From: Streptomyces flaveolus
Lineage (GTDB): Bacteria; Actinomycetota; Actinomycetes; Streptomycetales; Streptomycetaceae
NCBI RefSeq assembly: GCF_014648815.1
Contig: NZ_BMRV01000017.1
Coordinates: forward strand, 101,658 to 165,657
Direction: 5' to 3'
DNA length: 64,000 bases
Below the pieces are notes generated by a model. It was not told where the DNA came from, ran no database searches, and saw only the letters and a program-made list of their open reading frames with translations. Made by a program: the position numbers and the translations under genes. Positions within the stretch are counted from its first letter, which is position 1; each line of letters begins with the position of its first letter. Shown here piece by piece: positions 51,374 to 59,240 of the stretch.

Positions 51374-52402
51374 TCAGCGGGTCGGCAGGCTGGAACCGCG
51401 GACGACGAGCTCGGGCTGGAGGACCACGTGCTGGTGCCGGTGCTCGTCCGCCCGGTCACCGGCCTCCTGGAGAAGCAGGCCCGCCGCCATCGCGCCCATG
51501 GCACGGGCGGGCTGACGCACGGACGTCAACGGGACGGTCGCCGCGGCGGCGAACTCGATGTCGTCGTACCCGACGATGGCCATGTCGTCCGGGACCTTGA
51601 CGCCGGCCGTGTACATGAACTGGAGCACGCCGAGCGCCAGCAGGTCGTTGGCGCAGAAGACCGCGGTGGGCCGCGCCGCCAGACCCAGCAGCCTGGCACC
51701 CGCGTCCCGGCCGGCGGCCACGTCGAGGCGCTCGGTGGGCAGTTCCTGCAACGCCGTGGGGGGCAGACCGGCCTCGCCGACGGCGTTCAAGGCCCCCGTC
51801 CGGCGGTCCTGCACCTGCTTCAGATGGGGCGGCCCGCTGACGAAGGCGATGGTGCGGTGCCCGGCACCCGTGAGATGCCGGACCGCCATGGCGCCGCCGG
51901 CGATGTCGTCGACCGAGACGGAGCAGCCCTCCTCGTCCCCCGCCACCCGGTCAACGAGCACGTAGGGGATGCCGTGCCGGCGGAAGTCGCCCAGGCTCCG
52001 CCCACTGGGATCGGCGGGCGTGACCAGCACCCCGCGGACCCGCTGTTCGGCGAAGAGGTCGAGATACTCGGCCTCCTTCCGCGCGCTCTGCGCGCTGTTG
52101 CACAGCGTGACGGCGAGGCCCGCGTCCCGGGCCGTGCGCTCCGCTCCCTGCGCCAGGTCGACGAAAAACGGGTTGCCCATGTCCAGGACGAGCACCGCCA
52201 TGACCCGGCTGCGGCCCGCCCGCAGCTGCCGGGCGGACTCGCTGCGCACATAGCCCAGACGCGCGATCACCTGCTCCACATGACGCCGCGTCCGCTGCGA
52301 GACGCGGCTGGGCTGGTTGAGCACATTGGACACCGTGCCGACCGAGACACCCGCCTCCCGTGCCACGTCCTTGATGCCGACCACCGGCGTGGAGTGCGTC
52401 AT
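51374..52402 (-). CDS. LacI-family regulator, probable rhamnose regulator
   Basis: 342 residues. Helix-turn-helix IKDVAREAGVSVGTVSNVLN (residues about 10-29), hinge YVRSESARQLRAGRSRVMAV, then the sugar-binding effector domain (VLDMGNPFFVDLAQGAERTA, YDDIEFAAAATVPLTSVRQP). It follows rhaM by 80 bp on the same strand and lies in the middle of the rhamnose locus. It is the natural candidate to bind the TGAAACGTTTCA-like operators near 41507-41753 and 57688-57951 and to respond to L-rhamnose or a breakdown product. The assignment is inference; no such operator precedes its own gene. Confidence 0.88.
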   Translation of the reverse strand: MTHSTPVVGIKDVAREAGVSVGTVSNVLNQPSRVSQRTRRHVEQVIARLGYVRSESARQLRAGRSRVMAVLVLDMGNPFFVDLAQGAERTARDAGLAVTLCNSAQSARKEAEYLDLFAEQRVRGVLVTPADPSGRSLGDFRRHGIPYVLVDRVAGDEEGCSVSVDDIAGGAMAVRHLTGAGHRTIAFVSGPPHLKQVQDRRTGALNAVGEAGLPPTALQELPTERLDVAAGRDAGARLLGLAARPTAVFCANDLLALGVLQFMYTAGVKVPDDMAIVGYDDIEFAAAATVPLTSVRQPARAMGAMAAGLLLQEAGDRADEHRHQHVVLQPELVVRGSSLPTR

Positions 52403-52482
52403 GTGTGTTGTCTCCTGCTGTTCTCTCCCCGCCGTCGAACCGGTGCGGGGAAGCGTTCGTCCTGCGGGGCCGGGACGCCGGC

Positions 52483-52803
52483 TCACGCCAGGTGGAAGAC
52501 CTCGGTGAGAGGGCGCATGGCGGCATCGGGCGCCCGCCCGTCGAGTTCCTCGAAGAACTCCGCCATCTCGGCCTGCCAGCGGGCGTTCACCTCGGTCGCG
52601 TCCATGGCCGCGCGGGCCGCCTCGAAGTCGTCGGTCTCGAGATAGCCGACGAGCAGGCCGTCCTCCCGCAGGAAGAGGGAGTAGTTGCGCCAGCCGGCCT
52701 GGGTGAGGGCGGCGCGCATGTCCGCCCACACGTCACGGTGGCGTTCACGGTACTCGGCGGCCTTCTCGGCGCGGACCTTCAACAGAAAACAGACGCGTTG
52801 CAT
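52483..52803 (-). CDS. rhaM: L-rhamnose mutarotase
   Basis: 106 residues, the standard RhaM length. RVCFLLKVRAEKAAEYRERHRDVWADMRAALTQAG and WRNYSLFLREDGLLVGYLE carry the conserved Tyr/His/Trp active-site set of the dimeric alpha+beta-barrel; the end WQAEMAEFFEELDG is also typical. It interconverts the alpha and beta anomers of L-rhamnose before isomerisation. A perfect 16 bp hairpin separates it from rhaS upstream. Confidence 0.93.
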   Translation of the reverse strand: MQRVCFLLKVRAEKAAEYRERHRDVWADMRAALTQAGWRNYSLFLREDGLLVGYLETDDFEAARAAMDATEVNARWQAEMAEFFEELDGRAPDAAMRPLTEVFHLA

Positions 52804-52822
52804 CGGATCACCTTGCTGCCGA

Positions 52823-52856
52823 CGGTGGGGCCCCGGCGCTCGCCGGGGCCCCACCG
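52823..52856 (-). terminator. Strong hairpin between rhaS and rhaM
   Basis: CGGTGGGGCCCCGGCG and CGCCGGGGCCCCACCG form a perfect 16 bp stem with a two-base centre, 26 bp behind the rhaS stop and 20 bp before the rhaM start. It should end or strongly attenuate the transporter transcript, and may protect the 3' end of the rhaS message. Confidence 0.75.
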
Positions 52857-52881
52857 CAGTCGTCACGGAAGTCGCTGCGGA

Positions 52882-53967
52882 TCAGAAGTCGTACTGGTCG
52901 ATGTTGGCCTTGTCGAAGACGGTCGGCTCGCCCGGCGAGACGACGCCGTCCTCGCCCAGGGTGAAGCTCCCCAGGTCGCCGGCCTTGAACGTCTCGCCCT
53001 TCTGGCCGGTGATCTGTCCGGACTCCAGGGCGACGGCGGCGTGCGCGGCGAGCGCGCCGAGCTTGGCCGGCTCCCACAGCTCGAACGCCTCGACGGTGCC
53101 GTTCTTGACGTAGGCGCGCATGTCGTTCGGGGTGCCGAGACCGGTGAGCTTGACCTTGCCCTTGTACTTGGAGCCGGACAGGTACTGGGCGGCGGCCTTG
53201 ATGCCCACGGTGGTCGGGGAGATGATCCCCTTCAGGTTCGGGTACTCCTGGAGCAGGCCCTGGGTCTGCTGGAACGACTTCTGGGCGTCGTCGTCACCGT
53301 AGGCGACCTTGACCAGCTTGATGTCCTTGTAGGCGGGCTTCTTCAGCTCCTGCTTCATGACGTCGATCCAGGCGTTCTGGTTCGTCGCGGTCTGCGCGGC
53401 GGACAGGATCGCGATCTCGCCCTTGCCACCGATCTGCTGGGACAGCAGCTCGACCTGCGTACGTCCGAGGTCCTCGGTGGAGGCCGGGGAGACGAACACC
53501 TGGCGGCAGTCCTTGTTGGTGTCGGAGTCGTAGGTGACGACGCTGACACCGCCCCGCATGGCCTGCTTGAGCGCGGTGCACAGGGCGCCGGGGTCCTGCG
53601 CGGAGACGGCCATGGCGTCGACCTGCTGCTGGGTCAGCGTGTTGACGTAGCTGACCTGACCGGCGGTGTCGGTGCCGCTGCTGGTGCCGACTTCCTTGTA
53701 GCTGGAGCCCAGTTCGTCCAGGGCCTTCTTGCCGCCGGAGTCGGCGGTGGTGAAGTAGGGGTTGTTGACCTGCTTGGGCAGGAACGCGACGGTGAGGCCC
53801 TTCTTGGTCGCCGCGTTGGGGTCGGCCTTGCCGACCGCCGCGCTGCCGCCGTCCTCGGACGCGTCGTCCTTGGTGGTGCCGCCGCAGGCGGTGGCGCCGA
53901 GAGCGAGGGCGGTGACGGTGGCGAGGGCGAGGGAGAGGCGACGTGGTCTGGCGGTGGTGCCGAACAT
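52882..53967 (-). CDS. rhaS: Rhamnose ABC transporter, substrate-binding lipoprotein
   Basis: 361 residues. A lipoprotein signal (LSLALATVTALALGATACGG) anchors it outside the membrane. The mature part is a type I periplasmic-binding-protein fold of the RhaS/RbsB kind: LTVAFLPKQVNNPYFTTADSGGKKAL, TLTQQQVDAMAVSAQDP, KGEIAILSAAQTATNQNAW, NLKGIISPTTVGIKAAAQYL. It captures L-rhamnose and delivers it to RhaP/RhaQ. Last gene of rhaT-P-Q-S, 76 bp behind rhaQ; AAAGGAA precedes the ATG, and a strong hairpin follows. Confidence 0.92.
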   Translation of the reverse strand: MFGTTARPRRLSLALATVTALALGATACGGTTKDDASEDGGSAAVGKADPNAATKKGLTVAFLPKQVNNPYFTTADSGGKKALDELGSSYKEVGTSSGTDTAGQVSYVNTLTQQQVDAMAVSAQDPGALCTALKQAMRGGVSVVTYDSDTNKDCRQVFVSPASTEDLGRTQVELLSQQIGGKGEIAILSAAQTATNQNAWIDVMKQELKKPAYKDIKLVKVAYGDDDAQKSFQQTQGLLQEYPNLKGIISPTTVGIKAAAQYLSGSKYKGKVKLTGLGTPNDMRAYVKNGTVEAFELWEPAKLGALAAHAAVALESGQITGQKGETFKAGDLGSFTLGEDGVVSPGEPTVFDKANIDQYDF

Positions 53968-54043
53968 GAGGTGTTCCTTTACCTGTGCGGGCGGGGGAGT
54001 GGACGGCGGGCCGGAGGGGTTCCGGGACGCGAGGACAGCAGGG

Positions 54044-55075
54044 CTATGAGGACGGGGCCGTCACCGGTGGGGAGGCGGCCGTCCGCCCCCTGGCGCGGGC
54101 CTGGGAGATCTGCCGGCCGATCCGCGGAGCCAGCACGGAGACGACGAGCAGCACGCCGGTGGCGACGGTCTGGGACTGGGCGGTGACGTTCAGCAGGCTC
54201 ATGACGTTCTGCATCGTGCCGAGCAGGAACACACCGGCGACGGCGCCGCCGAGCGTGCCCTTGCCGCCGTCGAAGTCGATGCCGCCGAGCAGCACCGCGG
54301 CGATCACGGACAGTTCCAGGCCCGTCGCGTTGTCGTAGCGGGCGCTGGCGTAGTGCAGCGTCCAGAACACGCCGGTCAGGGCGGATACCACGCCCGTGGA
54401 CACGAACATGGCCAGCTTCAGCCGCTTGACCCGGACACCGGCGAAGCGGGCGGCCTCCTCGGAGGAGCCGACGGCGAACAGCGAGCGGCCGAAGCGCGTG
54501 GCGTGCAGCAGGACGACCGCGATCGCCAGCAGCACGACGAACGGCACGGCGGCGTACGGGAGGAAGGTGTCACCGAACCGGCCGGCCCCGAAGTCCAGGT
54601 ACTGGGCCGGGAAGTCGGTCACCGAGTCGGACCCGAGCACGATCTGCGCGATGCCCCGGTAGGCGCCCAGCGTGCCGATGGTGACGGCCAGCGACGGCAG
54701 TCCGAGCCGGGTCACGAGCAGCCCGTTGACCAGGCCGCACACCACGCCGAGCAGCACGCACAGCGGGATGATCGTCTCGATCGCCATGCCCGCGTTCCAC
54801 AGCGCCCCCATCACGGCGCTGGAGAGGCCGGCGGTGGAAGCCACCGAGAGGTCCACCTCGCCGGACACCACGAGCATCGCCATCGGCAGCGCGATCAGCG
54901 CGATGGGCAGGGTGTTGCCGATCAGGAAGGACACGTTGAGGGCGTTGCCGAAGTTCTCGACGAAGGAGAACGAGCAGATCAGCAGGACGACCAGCAGGAG
55001 GCCGACCGAGGTGTCCCAGCGCACCGCCCCGCCGAGGCGGGAGAGCGCGGGGGACTTGGCGGTGGTGTCAGGCAT
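54044..55075 (-). CDS. rhaQ: Rhamnose ABC transporter permease
   Basis: 343 residues with about ten hydrophobic segments, of the RbsC/BPD_transp_2 family. The GEVDLSVASTAGLSSAVMG motif and the loop AVGSSEEAARFAGVRVKRLKL, which contacts the ATPase, are clear. Inner-membrane half of the rhamnose channel. Start ATG 55075 overlaps the rhaP stop by 8 bp, so the two are translationally coupled. Confidence 0.9.
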   Translation of the reverse strand: MPDTTAKSPALSRLGGAVRWDTSVGLLLVVLLICSFSFVENFGNALNVSFLIGNTLPIALIALPMAMLVVSGEVDLSVASTAGLSSAVMGALWNAGMAIETIIPLCVLLGVVCGLVNGLLVTRLGLPSLAVTIGTLGAYRGIAQIVLGSDSVTDFPAQYLDFGAGRFGDTFLPYAAVPFVVLLAIAVVLLHATRFGRSLFAVGSSEEAARFAGVRVKRLKLAMFVSTGVVSALTGVFWTLHYASARYDNATGLELSVIAAVLLGGIDFDGGKGTLGGAVAGVFLLGTMQNVMSLLNVTAQSQTVATGVLLVVSVLAPRIGRQISQARARGRTAASPPVTAPSS

Positions 55076-56123
55076 GACGGGCACTCCTCGTCTGTGCGGC
55101 CTTCTTGCGCAGCGCCCCGGCGACCCGCAGCGCCAGGACCCGGTCGACGGCGATGGCGAGCAGCAGCAGGAAGCCGTTGATGGCGGTGACCCAGACCGAG
55201 CTGACGCCCAGGGCCGGGAGCACACCGTTGATGGAGGTCAGCAGCACCGCGCCGAGCGCGGCGCCGTAGACGGTGCCCGAGCCGCCGGTGAAGGCGACGC
55301 CGCCGACGACCACGGCGCTGACCACCATGAGCTCGTAGCCGCTGCCGGTGTTGGAGTCGACGTTGCCGAACCTGGCGAGGTAGAGCGCGCCGGCCAGTCC
55401 GGCGAGCGCGCCGCACACCACGTAGGCCGTCATGACGCGGGCCCGGACGGGGACACCGGCGAGCCGGGCGGCCTCCGGGTTGGACCCCAGGGCGTACATG
55501 TCGCGGCCACTGCGGTAGCTGCGGAGGTAGTAGGCGACGACGACCAGCACGGCGACGGTGAGCAGGGCGAGGTAGGGCACCACGGAGATGCCGTCGTGGC
55601 CGAAGTCGACGAAGCCGCCGGGCAGGTCGCTCGCGGTGATCTGGCGGGAGCCGACCCAGATCGAGTCGATGCCGCGGACGATGTACAGGGTGCCCAGGGT
55701 CACCACCAGCGCCGGCACCTTGCCGAGGCTCACCAGCGCACCGTTGACGACGCCGAACAGCGCGCCGATCGCCACCGCGATCAGCACCGCGACGAGTGCG
55801 CTGCCGCCGTCCTGGAGGTAGAGGCCCGCGGCGAAGGCGGAGATGCCCAGCACCGAGCCGACCGACAGGTCGACGTTGCGGGTGATCACCACCATCGCCT
55901 GGCCGATCGCGACCAGCACCAGGATGGTCGCGTTCAGCAGCAGGTCCTTGATGCCCTGCTGCGACAGGAACTCGCCGTTGGACAGCTGGGTGGCGCCGAG
56001 CATGACCACCAGTACGGCGATCACGGCCAGTTCACGGGCCTTGAATATCTTGTCCATGAGCCGCCGCGCGGCGACGGACTCGGGTGCGACGTCCTGGCGC
56101 ACCGGCTCGACGGTCGTGGTCAT
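55068..56123 (-). CDS. rhaP: Rhamnose ABC transporter permease
   Basis: 351 residues, second RbsC-type permease with NVDLSVGSVLGISAFAAGLY and the ATPase-contact loop ALGSNPEAARLAGVPVRARV. It should pair with RhaQ to form the transmembrane pore. The ATG at 56123 overlaps the rhaT stop codon (ATGA). Confidence 0.9.
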   Translation of the reverse strand: MTTTVEPVRQDVAPESVAARRLMDKIFKARELAVIAVLVVMLGATQLSNGEFLSQQGIKDLLLNATILVLVAIGQAMVVITRNVDLSVGSVLGISAFAAGLYLQDGGSALVAVLIAVAIGALFGVVNGALVSLGKVPALVVTLGTLYIVRGIDSIWVGSRQITASDLPGGFVDFGHDGISVVPYLALLTVAVLVVVAYYLRSYRSGRDMYALGSNPEAARLAGVPVRARVMTAYVVCGALAGLAGALYLARFGNVDSNTGSGYELMVVSAVVVGGVAFTGGSGTVYGAALGAVLLTSINGVLPALGVSSVWVTAINGFLLLLAIAVDRVLALRVAGALRKKAAQTRSARHA

Positions 56124-57649
56124 GCCGCCTTCCTCCCTCGGTCGGCGCGCCCGGTCGCGGCTGCCATCACGGTTTCCTCGGTGGCCTCGGCCCGGGGGAT
56201 GTCGGCGGTCAGCCGGCCCTCGTGCATCACCAGGACCCGGTCGGCCATGCCGAGGATCTCCGGCAGGTCGGAGGAGATCATCAGGACGGCCACGCCGTCG
56301 GCGGCGAGCGAGGACAGCAGGCGGTGCACCTCGGCCTTGGTCCCGACGTCGATGCCGCGGGTCGGCTCGTCGACGATCAGCACCTGGGGTGCCGTGGCGA
56401 GCCACTTGGCGAGGACGACCTTCTGCTGGTTGCCGCCCGAGAGCGTGCCGACGACGTCGGCCAGCCGGGCGTACTTGACCTGGAGCCTGGTCGCCCAGTC
56501 CACGGCGCGGCTGCGTTCGGCCCGGCGGTTCATCAGCCCGGCACGGGAGGTGGCCGCGAAGCCGGTGAGGCCGATGTTCCGCTCGATGGACATGTCCATC
56601 ACCAGGCCCTGGGCGCGGCGGTCCTCGGGCACCAGGGCGATGCCCGCGGCCATGGCGAGACTGGGCGCCCCCGGCGGGAGCTTCCGGCCGAGCACCTCGA
56701 CCTCGCCGCCGTCGAAGCGGTCGATGCCGAACACGGCCCGGGCCACCTCGCTGCGGCCCGCCCCGACCAGTCCGGCCAGGCCGAGGATCTCGCCGCGGCG
56801 GACGTCGAAGGAGACGTCGGTGAACACCCCCTCGCGCGTCAGCCGGCGCACGCTGAGGGCGACCTCGCCGATCCGGGTCTCCTGCTTGGGGTAGAGCTCC
56901 TCGAGATCGCGGCCGACCATGCGCCGCACCAGGCCGTCCTCATCGAGGTCGGAGAGGGGCTCGCTGGCGATCCAGGCACCGTCCCGCAGCGTGGTGACCC
57001 GCTGGCACAGCTCGAAGATCTCCTCCAGGCGGTGCGAGATGAACAGCACCGCCGATCCCTGCTCGCGCAGTGTCTTGACCACGCCGAACAGCCGGGCCAC
57101 CTCGCTGCCGGTGAGGGCCGCCGTCGGCTCGTCCATGATCAGCACGCGGGCGTCGAAGGACAGGGCCTTGGCGATCTCCACGAGCTGCTGGTCGGCGATG
57201 GAGAGACCGCGCGCCGGCTGGTCGGGGTCGAGAGCGACGCCGAGGCGGGCGAAGAGGTCGGAGGCGGCCCGCTTGACCGCGCGGTGGTCCACCCGGCCCA
57301 GGGCGCGGCGCGGCTGCCGCCCGATGAAGATGTTCTCCGCCACGGACAGGTCGGGGAAGAGTGTCGGCTCCTGGTAGATCACGGCGATCCCCGCGTCGCG
57401 GGCGTCGGCCGGGCTGTGGAAGTCCACCGGCTTGCCGTCGAGGAGGACCGTGCCGGTGTCCGGACGGTGCACGCCTGCGAGAGTCTTGATCAGGGTGGAC
57501 TTGCCGGCGCCGTTCTCGCCCGCCAGGGCGTGGGCCTCGCCCGCGTGGAGTCGCAGCGAGACGCCGCGCAGGGCCCGGACGGCGCCGAAGGATTTACTCA
57601 CTCCCTCCAGGGCGAGCACCGGAGTGGTCTCCGGTTCGGGATGAGTCAT
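56120..57649 (-). CDS. rhaT: Rhamnose ABC transporter, double ATPase
   Basis: 509 residues, a fused tandem ATPase of the RbsA/sugar type. The first half has Walker A GENGAGKST (about residues 44-52), LSIADQQLVEIAKAL signature and Walker B VLIMDEPTAAL; the second has the degenerate P-loop GLVGAGRSE usual in this family, LSGGNQQKV and VLIVDEPTRGID. It powers uptake. First gene of the transporter operon; its start lies about 38 bp from a LacI-type operator and 65 bp from a clear promoter in the divergent region shared with rhaI. Confidence 0.93.
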   Translation of the reverse strand: MTHPEPETTPVLALEGVSKSFGAVRALRGVSLRLHAGEAHALAGENGAGKSTLIKTLAGVHRPDTGTVLLDGKPVDFHSPADARDAGIAVIYQEPTLFPDLSVAENIFIGRQPRRALGRVDHRAVKRAASDLFARLGVALDPDQPARGLSIADQQLVEIAKALSFDARVLIMDEPTAALTGSEVARLFGVVKTLREQGSAVLFISHRLEEIFELCQRVTTLRDGAWIASEPLSDLDEDGLVRRMVGRDLEELYPKQETRIGEVALSVRRLTREGVFTDVSFDVRRGEILGLAGLVGAGRSEVARAVFGIDRFDGGEVEVLGRKLPPGAPSLAMAAGIALVPEDRRAQGLVMDMSIERNIGLTGFAATSRAGLMNRRAERSRAVDWATRLQVKYARLADVVGTLSGGNQQKVVLAKWLATAPQVLIVDEPTRGIDVGTKAEVHRLLSSLAADGVAVLMISSDLPEILGMADRVLVMHEGRLTADIPRAEATEETVMAAATGRADRGRKAA

Positions 57650-57677
57650 GGGTTCTCTCCAGTACGTGTGCCGGGGG

Positions 57678-57707
57678 AACCCCGCTGTGAAATGTTTCAA
57701 CGGGGTT
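57678..57707. promoter_or_regulatory. LacI-type operator on the rhaT side
   Basis: TGAAATGTTTCA (57688-57699) is a TGAAA-TG-TTTCA palindrome; AACCCCG and CGGGGTT lie outside it, giving a 30 bp inverted repeat. It starts 14 bp downstream of the rhaT -10 box, covering the expected start point. Confidence 0.65.
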
Positions 57708-57713
57708 GCCCGG

Positions 57714-57743
57714 AAGCTAGCTTCAGCCTGTCCGGAACGTCAA
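57714..57743 (-). promoter_or_regulatory. Probable rhaT promoter
   Basis: Minus strand TTGACG (57743-57738) and TAGCTT (57719-57714) are 18 bp apart. The -10 lies inside a perfect palindrome GAAGCTAGCTTC (57713-57724). Confidence 0.6.
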
Positions 57744-57899
57744 GGGTCTGAGCGTCCCCCAGTCGCGAGAAGTTGCGGACCGGGTCGACGGGGGCGCCTG
57801 GAAGCCCCAATGAACTGCGCAGTCACCCGCTGTCGGGCCGGTTGTGGCGCTGTGCGCCCGTGTTCCGGCAACAGAGTCGCCCAAGCTCTCCGCGACCCC

Positions 57900-57928
57900 T
57901 TGACGGCGTTCTGGTCACGGGCTAGTTT
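57900..57928 (+). promoter_or_regulatory. Probable rhaI promoter
   Basis: TTGACG (57900-57905) and TAGTTT (57923-57928) are 17 bp apart, nearly the same boxes as the rhaT promoter in mirror image. Confidence 0.6.
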
Positions 57929-57939
57929 CAGCGGCGTCC

Positions 57940-57951
57940 TGAATCGATTCA
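57940..57951. promoter_or_regulatory. LacI-type operator on the rhaI side
   Basis: TGAATCGATTCA is a perfect 12 bp palindrome, 11 bp downstream of the rhaI -10 box, where a repressor would block initiation. Confidence 0.65.
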
Positions 57952-58008
57952 CACACCGGGTCCTGCACATGCCCCACGACGGGGCAACTTGCGTATTCAG
58001 AGGTGGAC

Positions 58009-59175
58009 ATGCCTGACATCACTGCCGTGAAAACCGCACTCGCCCACCAGCGGGTCGAGACGCCTTCCTGGGGCTACGGCAACTCCGGAACGCGTTTCAA
58101 GGTGTTCGCGCAGCCCGGCGTGCCGCGCACACCTCGCGAAAAACTCGACGACGCGGCCAAGGTGCACGAGTTCACCGGCATCACCCCCCGGGTGGCGTTG
58201 CACATCCCCTGGGACAAGGTGGACGACTACGCGGCGCTCGCCGCCCACGCGAAGGACCGCGGCCTGGAACTGGGCGCCATCAACGCCAACGTGTTCCAGG
58301 AGGACGACTACAAGCTCGGCAGTGTCTGCCACCCCGACGCCACGGTGCGGCGCAAGGCGCTCGCGCACCTCATGGAGTGCGTCGACATCATGGACGCCAC
58401 CGGCTCACGCGATCTCAAGCTGTGGTTCGCCGACGGCACCAACTACCCCGGCCAGGACGACGTCGCCGCCCGCCAGGACCGCCTGGCCGAAGCCCTCCGG
58501 GCCGTCTACGAGCGCCTCGGCGACGACCAGCGGATCCTCCTGGAGTACAAGCTGTTCGAGCCCGCCTTCTACACGACCGACGTCCCCGACTGGGGCACGG
58601 CCTACGCGCACTGCCTCAAGCTCGGCGACCGCGCGCAGGTCGTCGTCGACACCGGCCACCACGCGCCCGGCACCAACATCGAGTTCATCGTGGCCCTCCT
58701 GCTGCGCGAGGGGAAGCTGGGAGGCTTCGACTTCAACTCCCGCTTCTACGCCGACGACGACCTGATGGTCGGCGCCGCCGACCCCTTCCAGCTCTTCCGG
58801 ATCATGCACGAGGTCGTCAAGAACGGCGGGCTGGACCCCGCCGCCGGCGTCGCCTTCATGCTCGACCAGTGCCACAACATCGAGGCCAAGATCCCCGCCG
58901 TCATCCGCTCCGTGATGAACGTGCAGGAGGCCACCGCCAAGGCCCTGCTCGTCGACGCCGGGGCGCTGACCGCGGCGCAGGCCGAGGGCGACGTCCTGGC
59001 CGCCAACGCCGTGCTCATGGACGCCTACAACACCGACGTGCGTCCGCTGCTGGCCGAGGTCCGTGAGGAGCAGGGCCTGCACCCCGACCCGGTCGCCGCC
59101 TACCGCGCGAGCGGCTGGCAGGAGCGGATCGCCGCCGAGCGCGTGGGCGGCGAACAGGCCGGCTGGGGCGCGTAA
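58009..59175 (+). CDS. rhaI: L-rhamnose isomerase (RhaI type)
   Basis: 388 residues. It belongs to the xylose-isomerase-like TIM-barrel form of L-rhamnose isomerase found in actinobacteria and Pseudomonas, not the longer E. coli RhaA. Visible: YGNSGTRFKVFAQPG, INANVFQEDDYKLGSVCHPD, LKLWFADGTNYPGQDD, EYKLFEPAFYTTDVPDWG, VVDTGHHAPGTNIE and FDFNSRFYADDDLMVG, which supply the metal ligands (Glu, Asp, His, Asp). It converts L-rhamnose to L-rhamnulose. ATG at 58009 follows AGAGGTGG. First gene of the catabolic operon. Confidence 0.94.
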   Translation: MPDITAVKTALAHQRVETPSWGYGNSGTRFKVFAQPGVPRTPREKLDDAAKVHEFTGITPRVALHIPWDKVDDYAALAAHAKDRGLELGAINANVFQEDDYKLGSVCHPDATVRRKALAHLMECVDIMDATGSRDLKLWFADGTNYPGQDDVAARQDRLAEALRAVYERLGDDQRILLEYKLFEPAFYTTDVPDWGTAYAHCLKLGDRAQVVVDTGHHAPGTNIEFIVALLLREGKLGGFDFNSRFYADDDLMVGAADPFQLFRIMHEVVKNGGLDPAAGVAFMLDQCHNIEAKIPAVIRSVMNVQEATAKALLVDAGALTAAQAEGDVLAANAVLMDAYNTDVRPLLAEVREEQGLHPDPVAAYRASGWQERIAAERVGGEQAGWGA

Positions 59176-59240
59176 CCGTCCCCCGGAGTCCCTCGCGCCC
59201 CGCACCCCCGTCGTCATCCCACCCCGAAGGAAAGATCACC

